Positions 51,830-61,208 of a DNA stretch of 64,000 nucleotides are shown in pieces. The stretch lies in the NCBI RefSeq assembly GCF_028288225.1, contig NZ_JAQBOC010000049.1:1-64000 (forward strand), in the 5' to 3' direction. Origin of the DNA: Mucilaginibacter sp. Lineage in GTDB: Bacteria > Bacteroidota > Bacteroidia > Sphingobacteriales > Sphingobacteriaceae. Every line of letters begins with the position of its first letter. Positions within the stretch are counted from its first letter, which is position 1. Position numbers and translations under genes: made by a program. The notes beneath the pieces were generated by a model. It made no database searches. It had not been told where the DNA came from and saw only the letters and a program-made list of their open reading frames with translations.

Positions 51830-52213
51830 ATGGCGGATTTAAAAGCGTTTGCTGAACAGTTGGTAAACTTAACAGTAAAAGAAGTAAACGAATTAGCTCA
51901 GATCTTAAAAGATGAGTATGGTATTGAGCCTGCTGCTGCAGCTGTAGCTGTTGCTGCTGCTCCTGCTGGTGGCGATGATGCCCCTGCTGCTGCTGCAGAA
52001 CAAACTGCATTTGACGTTATCCTGAAAGAAGCAGGTGGCTCAAAATTAGCAGTTGTTAAATTAGTGAAAGACTTAACTGGTCTTGGTTTGAAAGAAGCTA
52101 AAGATTTAGTTGATGGCGCACCTAAAGAAGTAAAAACTGGTGTATCTAAAGAAGAGGCTCAATCATTGAAAACTCAATTAGAAGAAGCCGGAGCAGTAGT
52201 TGAGGTTAAATAA
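51830..52213 (+). CDS. rplL: 50S ribosomal protein L7/L12
   Basis: Flexible stalk protein recruiting translation GTPases. 127 residues: N-terminal dimer domain (FAEQLVNLTVKEVNELAQIL), Ala-rich hinge (about 38-60), and C-terminal domain beginning TAFDVILKEAGGSKLAVVKL with GLGLKEAKDLVDGAPK. Confidence 0.98.
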   Translation: MADLKAFAEQLVNLTVKEVNELAQILKDEYGIEPAAAAVAVAAAPAGGDDAPAAAAEQTAFDVILKEAGGSKLAVVKLVKDLTGLGLKEAKDLVDGAPKEVKTGVSKEEAQSLKTQLEEAGAVVEVK

Positions 52214-52237
52214 TTTAACCCAATAACATATAGCATG

Positions 52238-52264
52238 AGACTCCGACCAATTTGGTCGGGGTCT
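52238..52264 (+). promoter_or_regulatory. Hairpin between rplL and rpoB (possible attenuator)
   Basis: AGACTCCGACCAA pairs with TTGGTCGGGGTCT (one G-T) with almost no loop and no T-run. In other bacteria an attenuator or RNase III site between rplL and rpoB adjusts the ratio of ribosomal protein to polymerase; the position suits such a role, which is inference. Confidence 0.55.
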
Positions 52265-52284
52265 ATTGCTGTTTATATACAATA

Positions 52285-52374
52285 GGTTTGAGATATTAGA
52301 TTTGAGATATTAGATTTCTTTTGCTTCGCAAAAATTTCATCTCACATCTCTCGTCTCCTATCTCACTTCTAAAC
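52285..52374. repeat. Iterated-word inverted spacer rplL-rpoB (TTTGAGATATTAGA / TCTCACATCTC)
   Basis: Left arm: two exact copies of TTTGAGATATTAGATT. Right arm: ATCTCACATCTCTCGTCTCC, TATCTCACTTCT. Degenerate complement. Shares its word with the nusG-rplK spacer. Confidence 0.78.
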
Positions 52375-52407
52375 ACAGGTTTATTAATAAACTAAAATTA
52401 TAATACC

Positions 52408-55400
52408 TTGGCAAACAAAAATAATCAAAGAGTAAACTTTGCAACCAGTAGAAAGGTACTTGATTACCCTGATTTTCTGGATGTGCAGTTGCAATCTTTC
52501 CAGGAATTTTTTCAATTGGAAACCACCTCAGACAACCGCTATAAAGAAGGTTTGTTTAAAGTGTTTGCCGAAAATTTTCCGATATCAGATTCAAGAAACA
52601 TCTTTGTTTTAGAGTTTCTTGACTACTTTATTGATCCGCCACGTTATGATATACAGGAGTGTATTGAGCGCGGATTAACTTATAGTGTACCTTTAAAAGC
52701 CAAGCTTCGCCTGTCATGTAATGATGAGGAACACGAAGATTTTGAAACAATTGTACAGGACGTGTACCTGGGAACTATCCCATACATGACCCCTAAAGGT
52801 ACTTTTGTTATTAACGGTGCCGAGCGTGTAATTGTATCACAATTGCACCGTTCACCAGGTGTGTTCTTTGGTCAAAGCCGCCACACTAACGGTACAAAAT
52901 TATACTCTGCCCGTGTTATACCTTTTAAAGGTTCATGGATTGAGTTTGCTACTGACGTTAACAACGTGATGTATGCATACATAGACCGTAAAAAGAAATT
53001 CCCGGTTACTACATTGCTTCGTGCCATTGGTTATGACTCTGATAAAGATATATTAGAGTTGTTTGAACTGGCCGACGAAGTAAAGGTGAGCAAATCTGGC
53101 TTGAAGAAATTCATTGGCCGTAAGCTTGCTGCAAGGGTGCTCAAAAAATGGGTTGAAGATTTTGTGGATGAAGATACAGGTGAAGTTGTTTCTATCGACC
53201 GTAATGAGATCATTCTTGAGCGTGAAACCGTACTGGAAGATGACCATATTGATATGATCATTGATGCTGGCGTTAAAACCATCATCCTGAATAAGGAAGA
53301 TGCTTCAACCAGCGGTGATTATACTATTATATATAATACCTTACAAAAAGATACTTCCAACTCAGAGAAAGAGGCGGTTGAGCACATCTACCGTCAGTTA
53401 CGTAACGCTGAACCACCTGATGAAGAAACAGCCCGTGGTATCATTGATCGTTTATTCTTCTCTGATAAAAGATATGACCTGGGCGATGTGGGCCGTTACC
53501 GCATCAACCGTAAGTTGAAATTGAGTACCTCTGAAGAAACAAAGGTATTAACCAAACAGGATATCATTGCCATCGTTAAGTACCTGATCAAACTGATCAA
53601 CTCTAAAGCTGAGGTGGATGATATTGACCACTTGTCAAACCGTCGTGTTCGTACAGTGGGCGAGCAGTTATATGCTCAGTTTGGTGTTGGTTTGGCCCGT
53701 ATGGCACGTACTATACGTGAGCGTATGAACATCCGTGACAACGAGGTGTTTACCCCAACCGATCTGATTAACGCACGTACACTTTCATCTGTGATCAACT
53801 CGTTCTTCGGAACAAACCAGTTATCACAGTTCATGGACCAAACCAATCCACTGGCAGAGATCACGCACAAGCGTCGTCTGTCAGCCCTTGGGCCCGGTGG
53901 TCTGTCACGTGAGCGTGCAGGTTTCGAGGTTCGTGACGTACACTACACCCACTACGGTAGGTTGTGTACCATTGAAACTCCTGAGGGACCAAACATTGGT
54001 TTGATATCATCACTTTGCGTACACGCCAAGATCAACAACTTAGGCTTTATCGAAACACCATACAAACGTGTGGTTGAAGGTAAAGTACAGGTTCAGGAAG
54101 CAGTTATCTACTTATCTGCTGAGGATGAGGATGGTAAAACAATTGGTCAGGCAAACGCGCATTATGATGATAATGGTGTATTTGCGTTACCAAAAGTAAA
54201 AGCACGTTTTGAAGGTGACTTCCCGATCATTGATCCGGAGAAACTGGATTTAATGGATATTGCTCCAAACCAGATCACTTCGATCGCGGCTTCATTAATT
54301 CCGTTCCTGGAACATGATGATGCTAACCGTGCATTGATGGGATCAAACATGCAACGCCAGGCTGTACCTTTGTTACGCCCTGAAGCGCCAATTGTTGGAA
54401 CCGGACTGGAAGGTCGTGTTGCAAAAGATTCACGTACACTGATCAATGCCGAAGGCGATGGTGTGGTTGAATATGTTGATGCAAACGAGATCCGTATTAA
54501 ATATGACCGTAATGATCTTGACCGTTTAATCTCTTTTGATGGCGATTCAAGAAGCTATCGTTTAACCAAGTTCAAGAAAACCAACCAGAGTACAACCATG
54601 AACCTGAAGCCTATTGTTAAAAAAGGCCAAAGGGTATCAAAAGGCGAAGTGCTTTGCGAAGGTTATGCCACACAAGCAGGTGAACTTGCTTTGGGCCGTA
54701 ACCTTAAAGTGGCATTCATGCCTTGGCAAGGTTACAACTTTGAGGATGCGATCGTTATATCTGAGCGTGTTGTGTCACAGGATATTTTCACTTCCCTTCA
54801 CGTTGAAGAGTTTGAGCTGGAAGTACGTGATACCAAACGTGGTGAAGAAGAATTGACACCAGATATCCCTAACGTATCAGAAGAAGCTACTAAAGACCTT
54901 GACGAAGACGGTATTATCCGTGTAGGTGCCGAGGTTAAAGAAGGCGATATCCTGATAGGTAAGATCACTCCAAAAGGGGAGTCTGATCCTTCACCGGAAG
55001 AAAAACTGTTACGTGCCATATTTGGTGATAAAGCAGGTGATGTTAAAGATGCTTCCCTGAAAACTCCACCATCAATTGCAGGTGTGGTTATTGATACCAA
55101 ATTATTTAGCCGTGCCAAGAAAACTTCAAAAGCTGAAGAAAAAGCACAGTTAGAAAAACTGGATAACAAACATGATAAAGCAGTAAAAGATCTGAAAAAC
55201 ACTTTGATCGAGAAGTTATTTGAGATCGTGAACGGTAAAACATCACAAGGTGTTTACAACGTTTACAAAGAGCTGCATGTACCAAAAGGTGTAAAATTCA
55301 CTCAGAAAATATTAGTTGAGCTTAGTTACGAAAATATTAACCCAACTAAATGGACAACTGATGATGATAAAAACGATCAGATCAAGATCTTACTTCACAA

Positions 55401-56211
55401 CTATAACATCAAAGTTAATGAGGAGTTAGGTGCTTACCGTCGTGATAAATTCGCTATCAGTGTGGGTGATGAGCTGCCATCAGGTATAGTTCAAATGGCT
55501 AAAGTTTACATCGCTAAAAAGCGTAAGCTTAAAGTGGGTGATAAAATGGCCGGTCGTCACGGTAATAAGGGTATTGTTGCACGTATTGTACGTGATGAGG
55601 ATATGCCATTCCTTGAAGACGGAACACCGGTTGATATTGTGTTGAACCCGCTGGGTGTACCTTCACGTATGAACTTAGGGCAGATCTATGAAACCGTATT
55701 AGGTTGGGCAGGTAAAGAGCTTGGTATTAAATTCGCAACCCCGATTTTTGATGGTGCAAGCCATGAAGAAGTGGAAGAGTGGGTTAAAAAAGCAAACTTA
55801 CCAGAATCAGGCCGTACCTATTTATACAATGGCTTAACAGGCGATCGTTTTGACCAACAAACTACAGTAGGTATTATATATATGCTGAAACTTGGTCACA
55901 TGGTTGATGATAAGATGCACGCACGTTCAATTGGGCCATACTCATTAATTACACAACAACCATTGGGTGGTAAAGCCCAGTTTGGTGGTCAGCGTTTTGG
56001 TGAGATGGAGGTTTGGGCACTCGAAGCATTCGGTGCATCAAACATACTGCAGGAAATATTAACCGTTAAATCGGATGATGTTATCGGCCGTGCCAAAACT
56101 TACGAGGCTATTGTTAAAGGTGAAAACCTGCCAACACCATCAGTTCCTGAATCATTCAACGTATTGGTTCACGAATTAAGAGGTTTAGGTTTAGATATCA
56201 CGTTAGAATAA
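52408..56211 (+). CDS. rpoB: RNA polymerase subunit beta
   Basis: Catalytic subunit with the rifampicin pocket. 1267 residues from a TTG start (52408), which matches the expected N-terminus ANKNNQRVNFATSRKVLDYP. Landmarks: FFGTNQLSQFMDQTNPLAEITHKRRLSALGPGG (Rif region, about 471-503), GQNxxVAxMPWxGYNFED equivalent LKVAFMPWQGYNFEDAIVIS, and KVGDKMAGRHGNKGIV. A charged insert (TSKAEEKAQLEKLDNKHDKA, about 912-931) is present as in other Bacteroidota. Confidence 0.99.
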   Translation: MANKNNQRVNFATSRKVLDYPDFLDVQLQSFQEFFQLETTSDNRYKEGLFKVFAENFPISDSRNIFVLEFLDYFIDPPRYDIQECIERGLTYSVPLKAKLRLSCNDEEHEDFETIVQDVYLGTIPYMTPKGTFVINGAERVIVSQLHRSPGVFFGQSRHTNGTKLYSARVIPFKGSWIEFATDVNNVMYAYIDRKKKFPVTTLLRAIGYDSDKDILELFELADEVKVSKSGLKKFIGRKLAARVLKKWVEDFVDEDTGEVVSIDRNEIILERETVLEDDHIDMIIDAGVKTIILNKEDASTSGDYTIIYNTLQKDTSNSEKEAVEHIYRQLRNAEPPDEETARGIIDRLFFSDKRYDLGDVGRYRINRKLKLSTSEETKVLTKQDIIAIVKYLIKLINSKAEVDDIDHLSNRRVRTVGEQLYAQFGVGLARMARTIRERMNIRDNEVFTPTDLINARTLSSVINSFFGTNQLSQFMDQTNPLAEITHKRRLSALGPGGLSRERAGFEVRDVHYTHYGRLCTIETPEGPNIGLISSLCVHAKINNLGFIETPYKRVVEGKVQVQEAVIYLSAEDEDGKTIGQANAHYDDNGVFALPKVKARFEGDFPIIDPEKLDLMDIAPNQITSIAASLIPFLEHDDANRALMGSNMQRQAVPLLRPEAPIVGTGLEGRVAKDSRTLINAEGDGVVEYVDANEIRIKYDRNDLDRLISFDGDSRSYRLTKFKKTNQSTTMNLKPIVKKGQRVSKGEVLCEGYATQAGELALGRNLKVAFMPWQGYNFEDAIVISERVVSQDIFTSLHVEEFELEVRDTKRGEEELTPDIPNVSEEATKDLDEDGIIRVGAEVKEGDILIGKITPKGESDPSPEEKLLRAIFGDKAGDVKDASLKTPPSIAGVVIDTKLFSRAKKTSKAEEKAQLEKLDNKHDKAVKDLKNTLIEKLFEIVNGKTSQGVYNVYKELHVPKGVKFTQKILVELSYENINPTKWTTDDDKNDQIKILLHNYNIKVNEELGAYRRDKFAISVGDELPSGIVQMAKVYIAKKRKLKVGDKMAGRHGNKGIVARIVRDEDMPFLEDGTPVDIVLNPLGVPSRMNLGQIYETVLGWAGKELGIKFATPIFDGASHEEVEEWVKKANLPESGRTYLYNGLTGDRFDQQTTVGIIYMLKLGHMVDDKMHARSIGPYSLITQQPLGGKAQFGGQRFGEMEVWALEAFGASNILQEILTVKSDDVIGRAKTYEAIVKGENLPTPSVPESFNVLVHELRGLGLDITLE

Positions 56212-56352
56212 TTAGTGATTTAGTGAGTTAGTGAATTATTGATTGACCAGTTTCAATTATAATTTACCAGCTCACTAATTCAAACATAGTAAAGGAGTGA
56301 TTTAACGAAACATGTTAACTCACTAATTCACTAACTCACTAATTCAATCATT
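56212..56352. repeat. Iterated-word inverted spacer rpoB-rpoC (TTAGTGAGTTAG / CTCACTAATTC)
   Basis: Left: TTAGTGATTTAGTGAGTTAG, GTGAATTATTGATTGA. Right: AACTCACTAATTCACTAACT, CACTAATTCAATCA. Close complements. The same word occurs in the pheT-zapB spacer (24613-24731). It separates two genes that are normally nearly adjacent and co-transcribed. Confidence 0.8.
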
Positions 56353-56368
56353 AAAAAACAAGGAGACT

Positions 56369-59300
56369 ATGTCTTACAAAAAGGATAATAAAATCAAAAG
56401 TAATTTCACCACAATTACGATCAGTCTGGCCTCGCCTGAGTCTATCCTGGAACGTTCAAGCGGTGAAGTTTTAAAACCAGAAACCATCAACTACAGGACC
56501 TATAAACCTGAGCGCGATGGTTTATTCTGCGAACGTATTTTTGGTCCGGTTAAAGATTATGAGTGCCATTGCGGTAAATACAAACGTATCCGTTATAAAG
56601 GTATTGTTTGCGACCGTTGCGGTGTTGAAGTAACCGAAAAGAAAGTACGTCGTGAGCGTATGGGCCACATTAACCTTGTAGTTCCTGTTGCACATATCTG
56701 GTACTTCCGTTCATTACCAAATAAAATTGGTTATTTATTAGGCTTGCCAACAAAAAGGCTTGACCTGATCATATACTACGAGCGTTATGTAGTTATCCAG
56801 GCCGGTATTAAAGAAGCTGATGGTATCAACAAAATGGATTTCCTGACTGAAGAGGAATACCTGGATGTTTTAGATACCCTGCCAAAAGAAAACCAATACC
56901 TGGATGATAAGGATCCACAGAAGTTTGTAGCCAAAATGGGCGCCGAAGCTCTTGAAGAGCTGTTAAAACGCCTTGACCTGGATGAGTTATCATTCAGCTT
57001 ACGTCACCAGGCTGCAAACGAAACTTCACAACAACGTAAAAACGAAGCTTTAAAACGTTTACAGGTTGTTGAGGCTTTCCGTGATGCTAAAACCAGGATT
57101 GAAAATAACCCTGAGTGGATGATCGTTAAGATCGTTCCGGTTATCCCGCCTGAGTTGCGTCCGTTAGTGCCTTTGGAAGGTGGTCGTTTCGCGACTTCAG
57201 ATTTGAATGACCTTTACCGTCGTGTAATTATCCGTAACAACCGTTTAAAACGTTTGATCGAGATCAAAGCACCGGAAGTTATTTTACGTAACGAAAAACG
57301 TATGTTACAGGAAGCTGTGGATTCGTTATTTGACAACTCACGTAAAGTAAACGCCGTTAAAACCGAAGGTAACCGTGCATTGAAATCACTTTCAGACATT
57401 CTGAAAGGTAAACAAGGGCGTTTCCGTCAAAACTTATTGGGTAAACGTGTGGATTATTCTGCCCGTTCGGTAATTGTTGTAGGTCCAAACCTTAAATTAC
57501 ACGAGTGCGGTTTACCAAAAGATATGGCTGCCGAGCTGTTTAAACCGTTTATCATCCGCAAAATGATTGAGCGTGGTGTGGTTAAGACAGTAAAATCTGC
57601 CAAAAAGATTGTTGACCGTAAAGACCCGTTAGTTTGGGATATTTTGGAAAACGTATTAAAAGGCCACCCTGTATTATTAAACCGTGCGCCTACGCTGCAC
57701 CGTTTAGGGATTCAGGCTTTTCAGCCAAAATTGGTTGAAGGTAAGGCTATCCAATTACACCCGTTAACCTGTACCGCCTTTAACGCGGATTTTGACGGTG
57801 ACCAGATGGCTGTGCACGTACCGCTTGGTAACGCAGCAATTTTGGAAGCCCAGGTTTTAATGCTTGCATCGCACAACATCCTTAACCCTGCTAACGGAAC
57901 GCCTATTACAGTTCCATCGCAGGACATGGTGCTTGGTTTGTACTACATAACCAAGGGTCGTAAAACAGATGAAGGACGTGTTGTAAAAGGTGAAGGTTTA
58001 ACATTTTACTCTTCTGAAGAAGTAATTATTGCTTATAACGAACGTAAAATTGACCTGCATGCATTTATAAAGGTTAAAGGCCTTATTAAAGAGCGTGACG
58101 GACAAATAGTAAGCAAAATTATTGACACTACCGTTGGCCGTGTGTTGTTTAATCAGCATGTTCCGGTTGAGGTGGGTTATATAAATGAGCTGCTTACCAA
58201 AAAATCATTACGTGATATTATTGGCGAGGTAGTTAAAATTACCGGTATGGCACGCGCCGCCCAGTTCCTTGATGATATTAAGGAATTAGGTTTCAGAATG
58301 GCATTCCAGGGTGGTTTATCATTTAATCTGAAGGATATTAATATCCCTGATGAGAAAGTTACACTTATAGCACAGGCTTCAAAACAAGTTGAAGAAGTGA
58401 TGGGTAACTACAACATGGGCTTTATTACCAACAACGAACGTTACAACCAGATCATCGATATTTGGACCCGTATCAACAACCGCTTAACCGCGAATGTGAT
58501 GGAAATTCTTTCATCTGATAACCAGGGCTTCAATTCAGTATACATGATGCTTGATTCAGGGGCCCGTGGTTCTAAAGAGCAGATCCGTCAGCTTGCAGGT
58601 ATGCGTGGTTTGATGGCTAAGCCTCAAAAATCAGGTTCTGGTGGCGAGATCATTGAAAACCCGATCCTTTCAAACTTTAAAGAAGGTCTGTCGGTATTGG
58701 AGTACTTTATCTCAACTCACGGTGCACGTAAAGGTTTGGCGGATACAGCGTTAAAAACTGCTGATGCTGGTTACTTAACCCGTAGGTTGCATGATGTGGC
58801 ACAGGATATGATTGTTGGTACAGTTGATTGTGGTACTTTAAGAGGGATCTATACAACCGCCCTTAAAGATAACGAGGATATTGTTGAACCATTATACGAC
58901 CGTATTTTAGGCCGTACCTCTTTACATGATGTGCTTGATCCTATTACTAATAATCTATTAGTATCTGCCGGCCAGGATATCACTGAGGAGATTGCTAAAA
59001 CTATTGAAAACTCTCCGTTGGAAGGTATCGAAATACGTTCGGTATTAACTTGCGAAAGCAAACGCGGTGTGTGTGCATTATGTTACGGACGTAACCTTGC
59101 AAGTGGTAAACGCGTGCAAAAAGGTGAAGCTGTGGGTGTAATTGCTGCGCAGTCAATCGGTGAGCCCGGTACACAGTTAACACTGCGTACATTCCACGTG
59201 GGTGGTACCGCATCAAACATCGCGGCTGAATCACAGATCAACGCAAGGTTTGAAGGTATCATTGAATTTGAAAACGTTCGTACAGTTGAATACAAAACCG

Positions 59301-60655
59301 AAGAAGGTTTGGTAGAGGTTGTATTAGGCCGTTCAGGCGAGTTCAGGATAGTTGAGGAGGGAACCAATAAAGTTATTGTTACCAACAACATTCCTTATGG
59401 TGCATACTTGTATGTGAAGGATGGCAGCAAGATAGCTAAAGGCGACCGGATCTGTTCATGGGATCCATACAATGCGGTAATTATTTCGGAATTTGCAGGT
59501 GTTGCCAAGTTTGAAGCTGTTTTGGAAGGTATAACTTTCCGCGAAGAATCAGATGAGCAAACAGGTCACCGTGAAAAGGTAATTATCGATACAAGGGATA
59601 AAACTAAAAACCCGGTTATCCAGGTTGCTGATAATAAAGGAAACATTATTAAAGGATATAACATCCCGGTAGGCGCCCACATTGCAGTTGACGAAAATGA
59701 AAAACTGCAAACAGGGCAGGTTATTGCTAAAATACCTCGTTCAACAGGTAAAACCCGTGATATAACAGGTGGTTTACCACGTGTAACCGAGTTGTTTGAA
59801 GCACGTAATCCATCAAACCCTGCTGTTGTAACTGAAATTGATGGTGTGGTAACTTTGGGTGGTGTTAAACGCGGTAACCGCGAGATCACCATTGAATCAA
59901 AAGACGGCCAGGTTAAAAAATACCTTGTTCCATTGTCAAAACACATCCTTGTACAGGATAACGACTTTGTGAAGGCTGGTATGCCTTTGTCTGATGGTTC
60001 GATATCACCTGCTGATATACTTGCAATTAAGGGCCCTGCAGCTGTGCAGGAATACCTGGTAAATGGTATACAGGAAGTTTACCGCTTACAGGGTGTGAAG
60101 ATCAACGATAAGCACTTTGAAGTGATCGTTCACCAGATGATGCAGAAGGTAGCTATTGAAGATGCCGGCGATACACGTTTCCTTGAAAGAGAAGCAGTTG
60201 ACAGCTGGGATTTCATGCTGGAAAATGATGACATCTTTGATAAAAAGGTTGTTACTGAACCAGGAGATTCAACTAGCTTAAAATCTGGCCAGATAGTTTC
60301 TGTAAGAAGGCTGCGCGACGAAAACTCAATTTTAAAACGTAAAGATTTGAAATTAGTTGAAGTACGTGATGCCATTGCAGCAACTTCAAGCCCTATGCTA
60401 CAAGGTATAACCAGGGCTTCATTAGGTACCAAATCGTTTATCTCGGCGGCATCGTTCCAGGAAACTACAAAAGTTCTGAACGAAGCGGCAATTGCAGGTA
60501 AAAAAGATTTAATGCTTGGTTTGAAGGAGAACGTTATAGTAGGTCACCTAATCCCGTCAGGAACCGGTTTGCGCGAATACGAAAATATCCGCGTAGGTTC
60601 ACAAGAGGAATTTGATCGCTTAATGGCTTCAAAAGCTGAAGAAGTAGAAGCATAA
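56369..60655 (+). CDS. rpoC: RNA polymerase subunit beta'
   Basis: 1428 residues. N-terminal zinc site CHCGKYKRIRYKGIVCDRCG (about 66-85), the lid and bridge regions, the catalytic triad motif NADFDGDQMAVH (about 471-482), and the second zinc site CESKRGVCALCYGRN (about 894-908). The C-terminus IRVGSQEEFDRLMASKAEE is usual for the phylum. The start is preceded by AAGGAG three nt before the ATG, an unusually close Shine-Dalgarno-like sequence. Confidence 0.99.
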   Translation: MSYKKDNKIKSNFTTITISLASPESILERSSGEVLKPETINYRTYKPERDGLFCERIFGPVKDYECHCGKYKRIRYKGIVCDRCGVEVTEKKVRRERMGHINLVVPVAHIWYFRSLPNKIGYLLGLPTKRLDLIIYYERYVVIQAGIKEADGINKMDFLTEEEYLDVLDTLPKENQYLDDKDPQKFVAKMGAEALEELLKRLDLDELSFSLRHQAANETSQQRKNEALKRLQVVEAFRDAKTRIENNPEWMIVKIVPVIPPELRPLVPLEGGRFATSDLNDLYRRVIIRNNRLKRLIEIKAPEVILRNEKRMLQEAVDSLFDNSRKVNAVKTEGNRALKSLSDILKGKQGRFRQNLLGKRVDYSARSVIVVGPNLKLHECGLPKDMAAELFKPFIIRKMIERGVVKTVKSAKKIVDRKDPLVWDILENVLKGHPVLLNRAPTLHRLGIQAFQPKLVEGKAIQLHPLTCTAFNADFDGDQMAVHVPLGNAAILEAQVLMLASHNILNPANGTPITVPSQDMVLGLYYITKGRKTDEGRVVKGEGLTFYSSEEVIIAYNERKIDLHAFIKVKGLIKERDGQIVSKIIDTTVGRVLFNQHVPVEVGYINELLTKKSLRDIIGEVVKITGMARAAQFLDDIKELGFRMAFQGGLSFNLKDINIPDEKVTLIAQASKQVEEVMGNYNMGFITNNERYNQIIDIWTRINNRLTANVMEILSSDNQGFNSVYMMLDSGARGSKEQIRQLAGMRGLMAKPQKSGSGGEIIENPILSNFKEGLSVLEYFISTHGARKGLADTALKTADAGYLTRRLHDVAQDMIVGTVDCGTLRGIYTTALKDNEDIVEPLYDRILGRTSLHDVLDPITNNLLVSAGQDITEEIAKTIENSPLEGIEIRSVLTCESKRGVCALCYGRNLASGKRVQKGEAVGVIAAQSIGEPGTQLTLRTFHVGGTASNIAAESQINARFEGIIEFENVRTVEYKTEEGLVEVVLGRSGEFRIVEEGTNKVIVTNNIPYGAYLYVKDGSKIAKGDRICSWDPYNAVIISEFAGVAKFEAVLEGITFREESDEQTGHREKVIIDTRDKTKNPVIQVADNKGNIIKGYNIPVGAHIAVDENEKLQTGQVIAKIPRSTGKTRDITGGLPRVTELFEARNPSNPAVVTEIDGVVTLGGVKRGNREITIESKDGQVKKYLVPLSKHILVQDNDFVKAGMPLSDGSISPADILAIKGPAAVQEYLVNGIQEVYRLQGVKINDKHFEVIVHQMMQKVAIEDAGDTRFLEREAVDSWDFMLENDDIFDKKVVTEPGDSTSLKSGQIVSVRRLRDENSILKRKDLKLVEVRDAIAATSSPMLQGITRASLGTKSFISAASFQETTKVLNEAAIAGKKDLMLGLKENVIVGHLIPSGTGLREYENIRVGSQEEFDRLMASKAEEVEA

Positions 60656-60672
60656 GCAAATAAATTTATAGT

Positions 60673-60705
60673 AGCAAAGCCTTCCCTTTAAAGGAAGGCT
60701 TTGCT
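60673..60705 (+). terminator. Hairpin terminator of the rpoBC operon
   Basis: AGCAAAGCCTTCCCTTT pairs with AAAGGAAGGCTTTGCT (perfect, minimal loop). There is no long T-run after it, only ATTTA. Confidence 0.7.
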
Positions 60706-60768
60706 ATTTAACAGTATTTAATTAAAATAAAACTTATATTTAAATAAGCGCTTTATTAATTTTACAAC

Positions 60769-61080
60769 ATGGAAGAACAAAACGAAAATCAATTAAATAT
60801 TGAACTTTCTGAGGAAATTGCAGAAGGTACTTACTCTAACCTGGCAATTATAACTCATTCAAGCTCAGAGTTTGTGCTTGATTTTATTCGTGTTATGCCT
60901 GGTGTACCTAAAGCCAAAGTAAAATCGCGGATAATTTTAACACCTGAACATGCCAAAAGATTATTAACAGCTTTAGAAGATAATCTTGAAAAATTTGAAA
61001 CTGCAAATGGCCGTATTAAAATTCAGCAGGACCCATCCGGCTTTCCAATGAATTTTGGCGGTACAATGGGGCAGGCATAA
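60769..61080 (+). CDS. DUF3467 domain protein
   Basis: 103 residues. Family signature: GTYSNLAIITHSSSEFVLDFIRVMPGVPKAKVKSRIILTP, followed by EHAKRLLTALEDNLEKFE. Found downstream of rpoC in many Bacteroidota. Small, soluble and acidic at the N-terminus; its function is unknown. The constant location suggests a link with transcription or translation, but this is only inference. Confidence 0.88.
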   Translation: MEEQNENQLNIELSEEIAEGTYSNLAIITHSSSEFVLDFIRVMPGVPKAKVKSRIILTPEHAKRLLTALEDNLEKFETANGRIKIQQDPSGFPMNFGGTMGQA

Positions 61081-61081
61081 T

Positions 61082-61201
61082 CTGTTCATTAGTTCAATTG
61101 TTCATATAAGTTCATTGGTGAATAATGGCTGGTTTGTAAATACAAAGTGCCATTCTTACCATGCTTTTGAACTAATGAACCGGTGAACCCAATGAACTAA
61201 T
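61082..61201. repeat. Iterated-word inverted spacer (GTTCATTAGTTCA / TGAACTAATGAAC)
   Basis: Left arm GTTCATTAGTTCAATTGTTC contains the exact complement of the right-arm words TGAACTAATGAAC, followed by GGTGAACCCAATGAACTAAT. The cleanest example of the class: a 13-bp perfect pair plus further partial copies. Confidence 0.8.
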
Positions 61202-61208
61202 AATAAAA

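Noticed and set aside
52408..56211. rpoB TTG start as a possible annotation error
   Set aside because: The N-terminal residues fit the family and no ATG, GTG or better start lies in frame nearby, so TTG is accepted.
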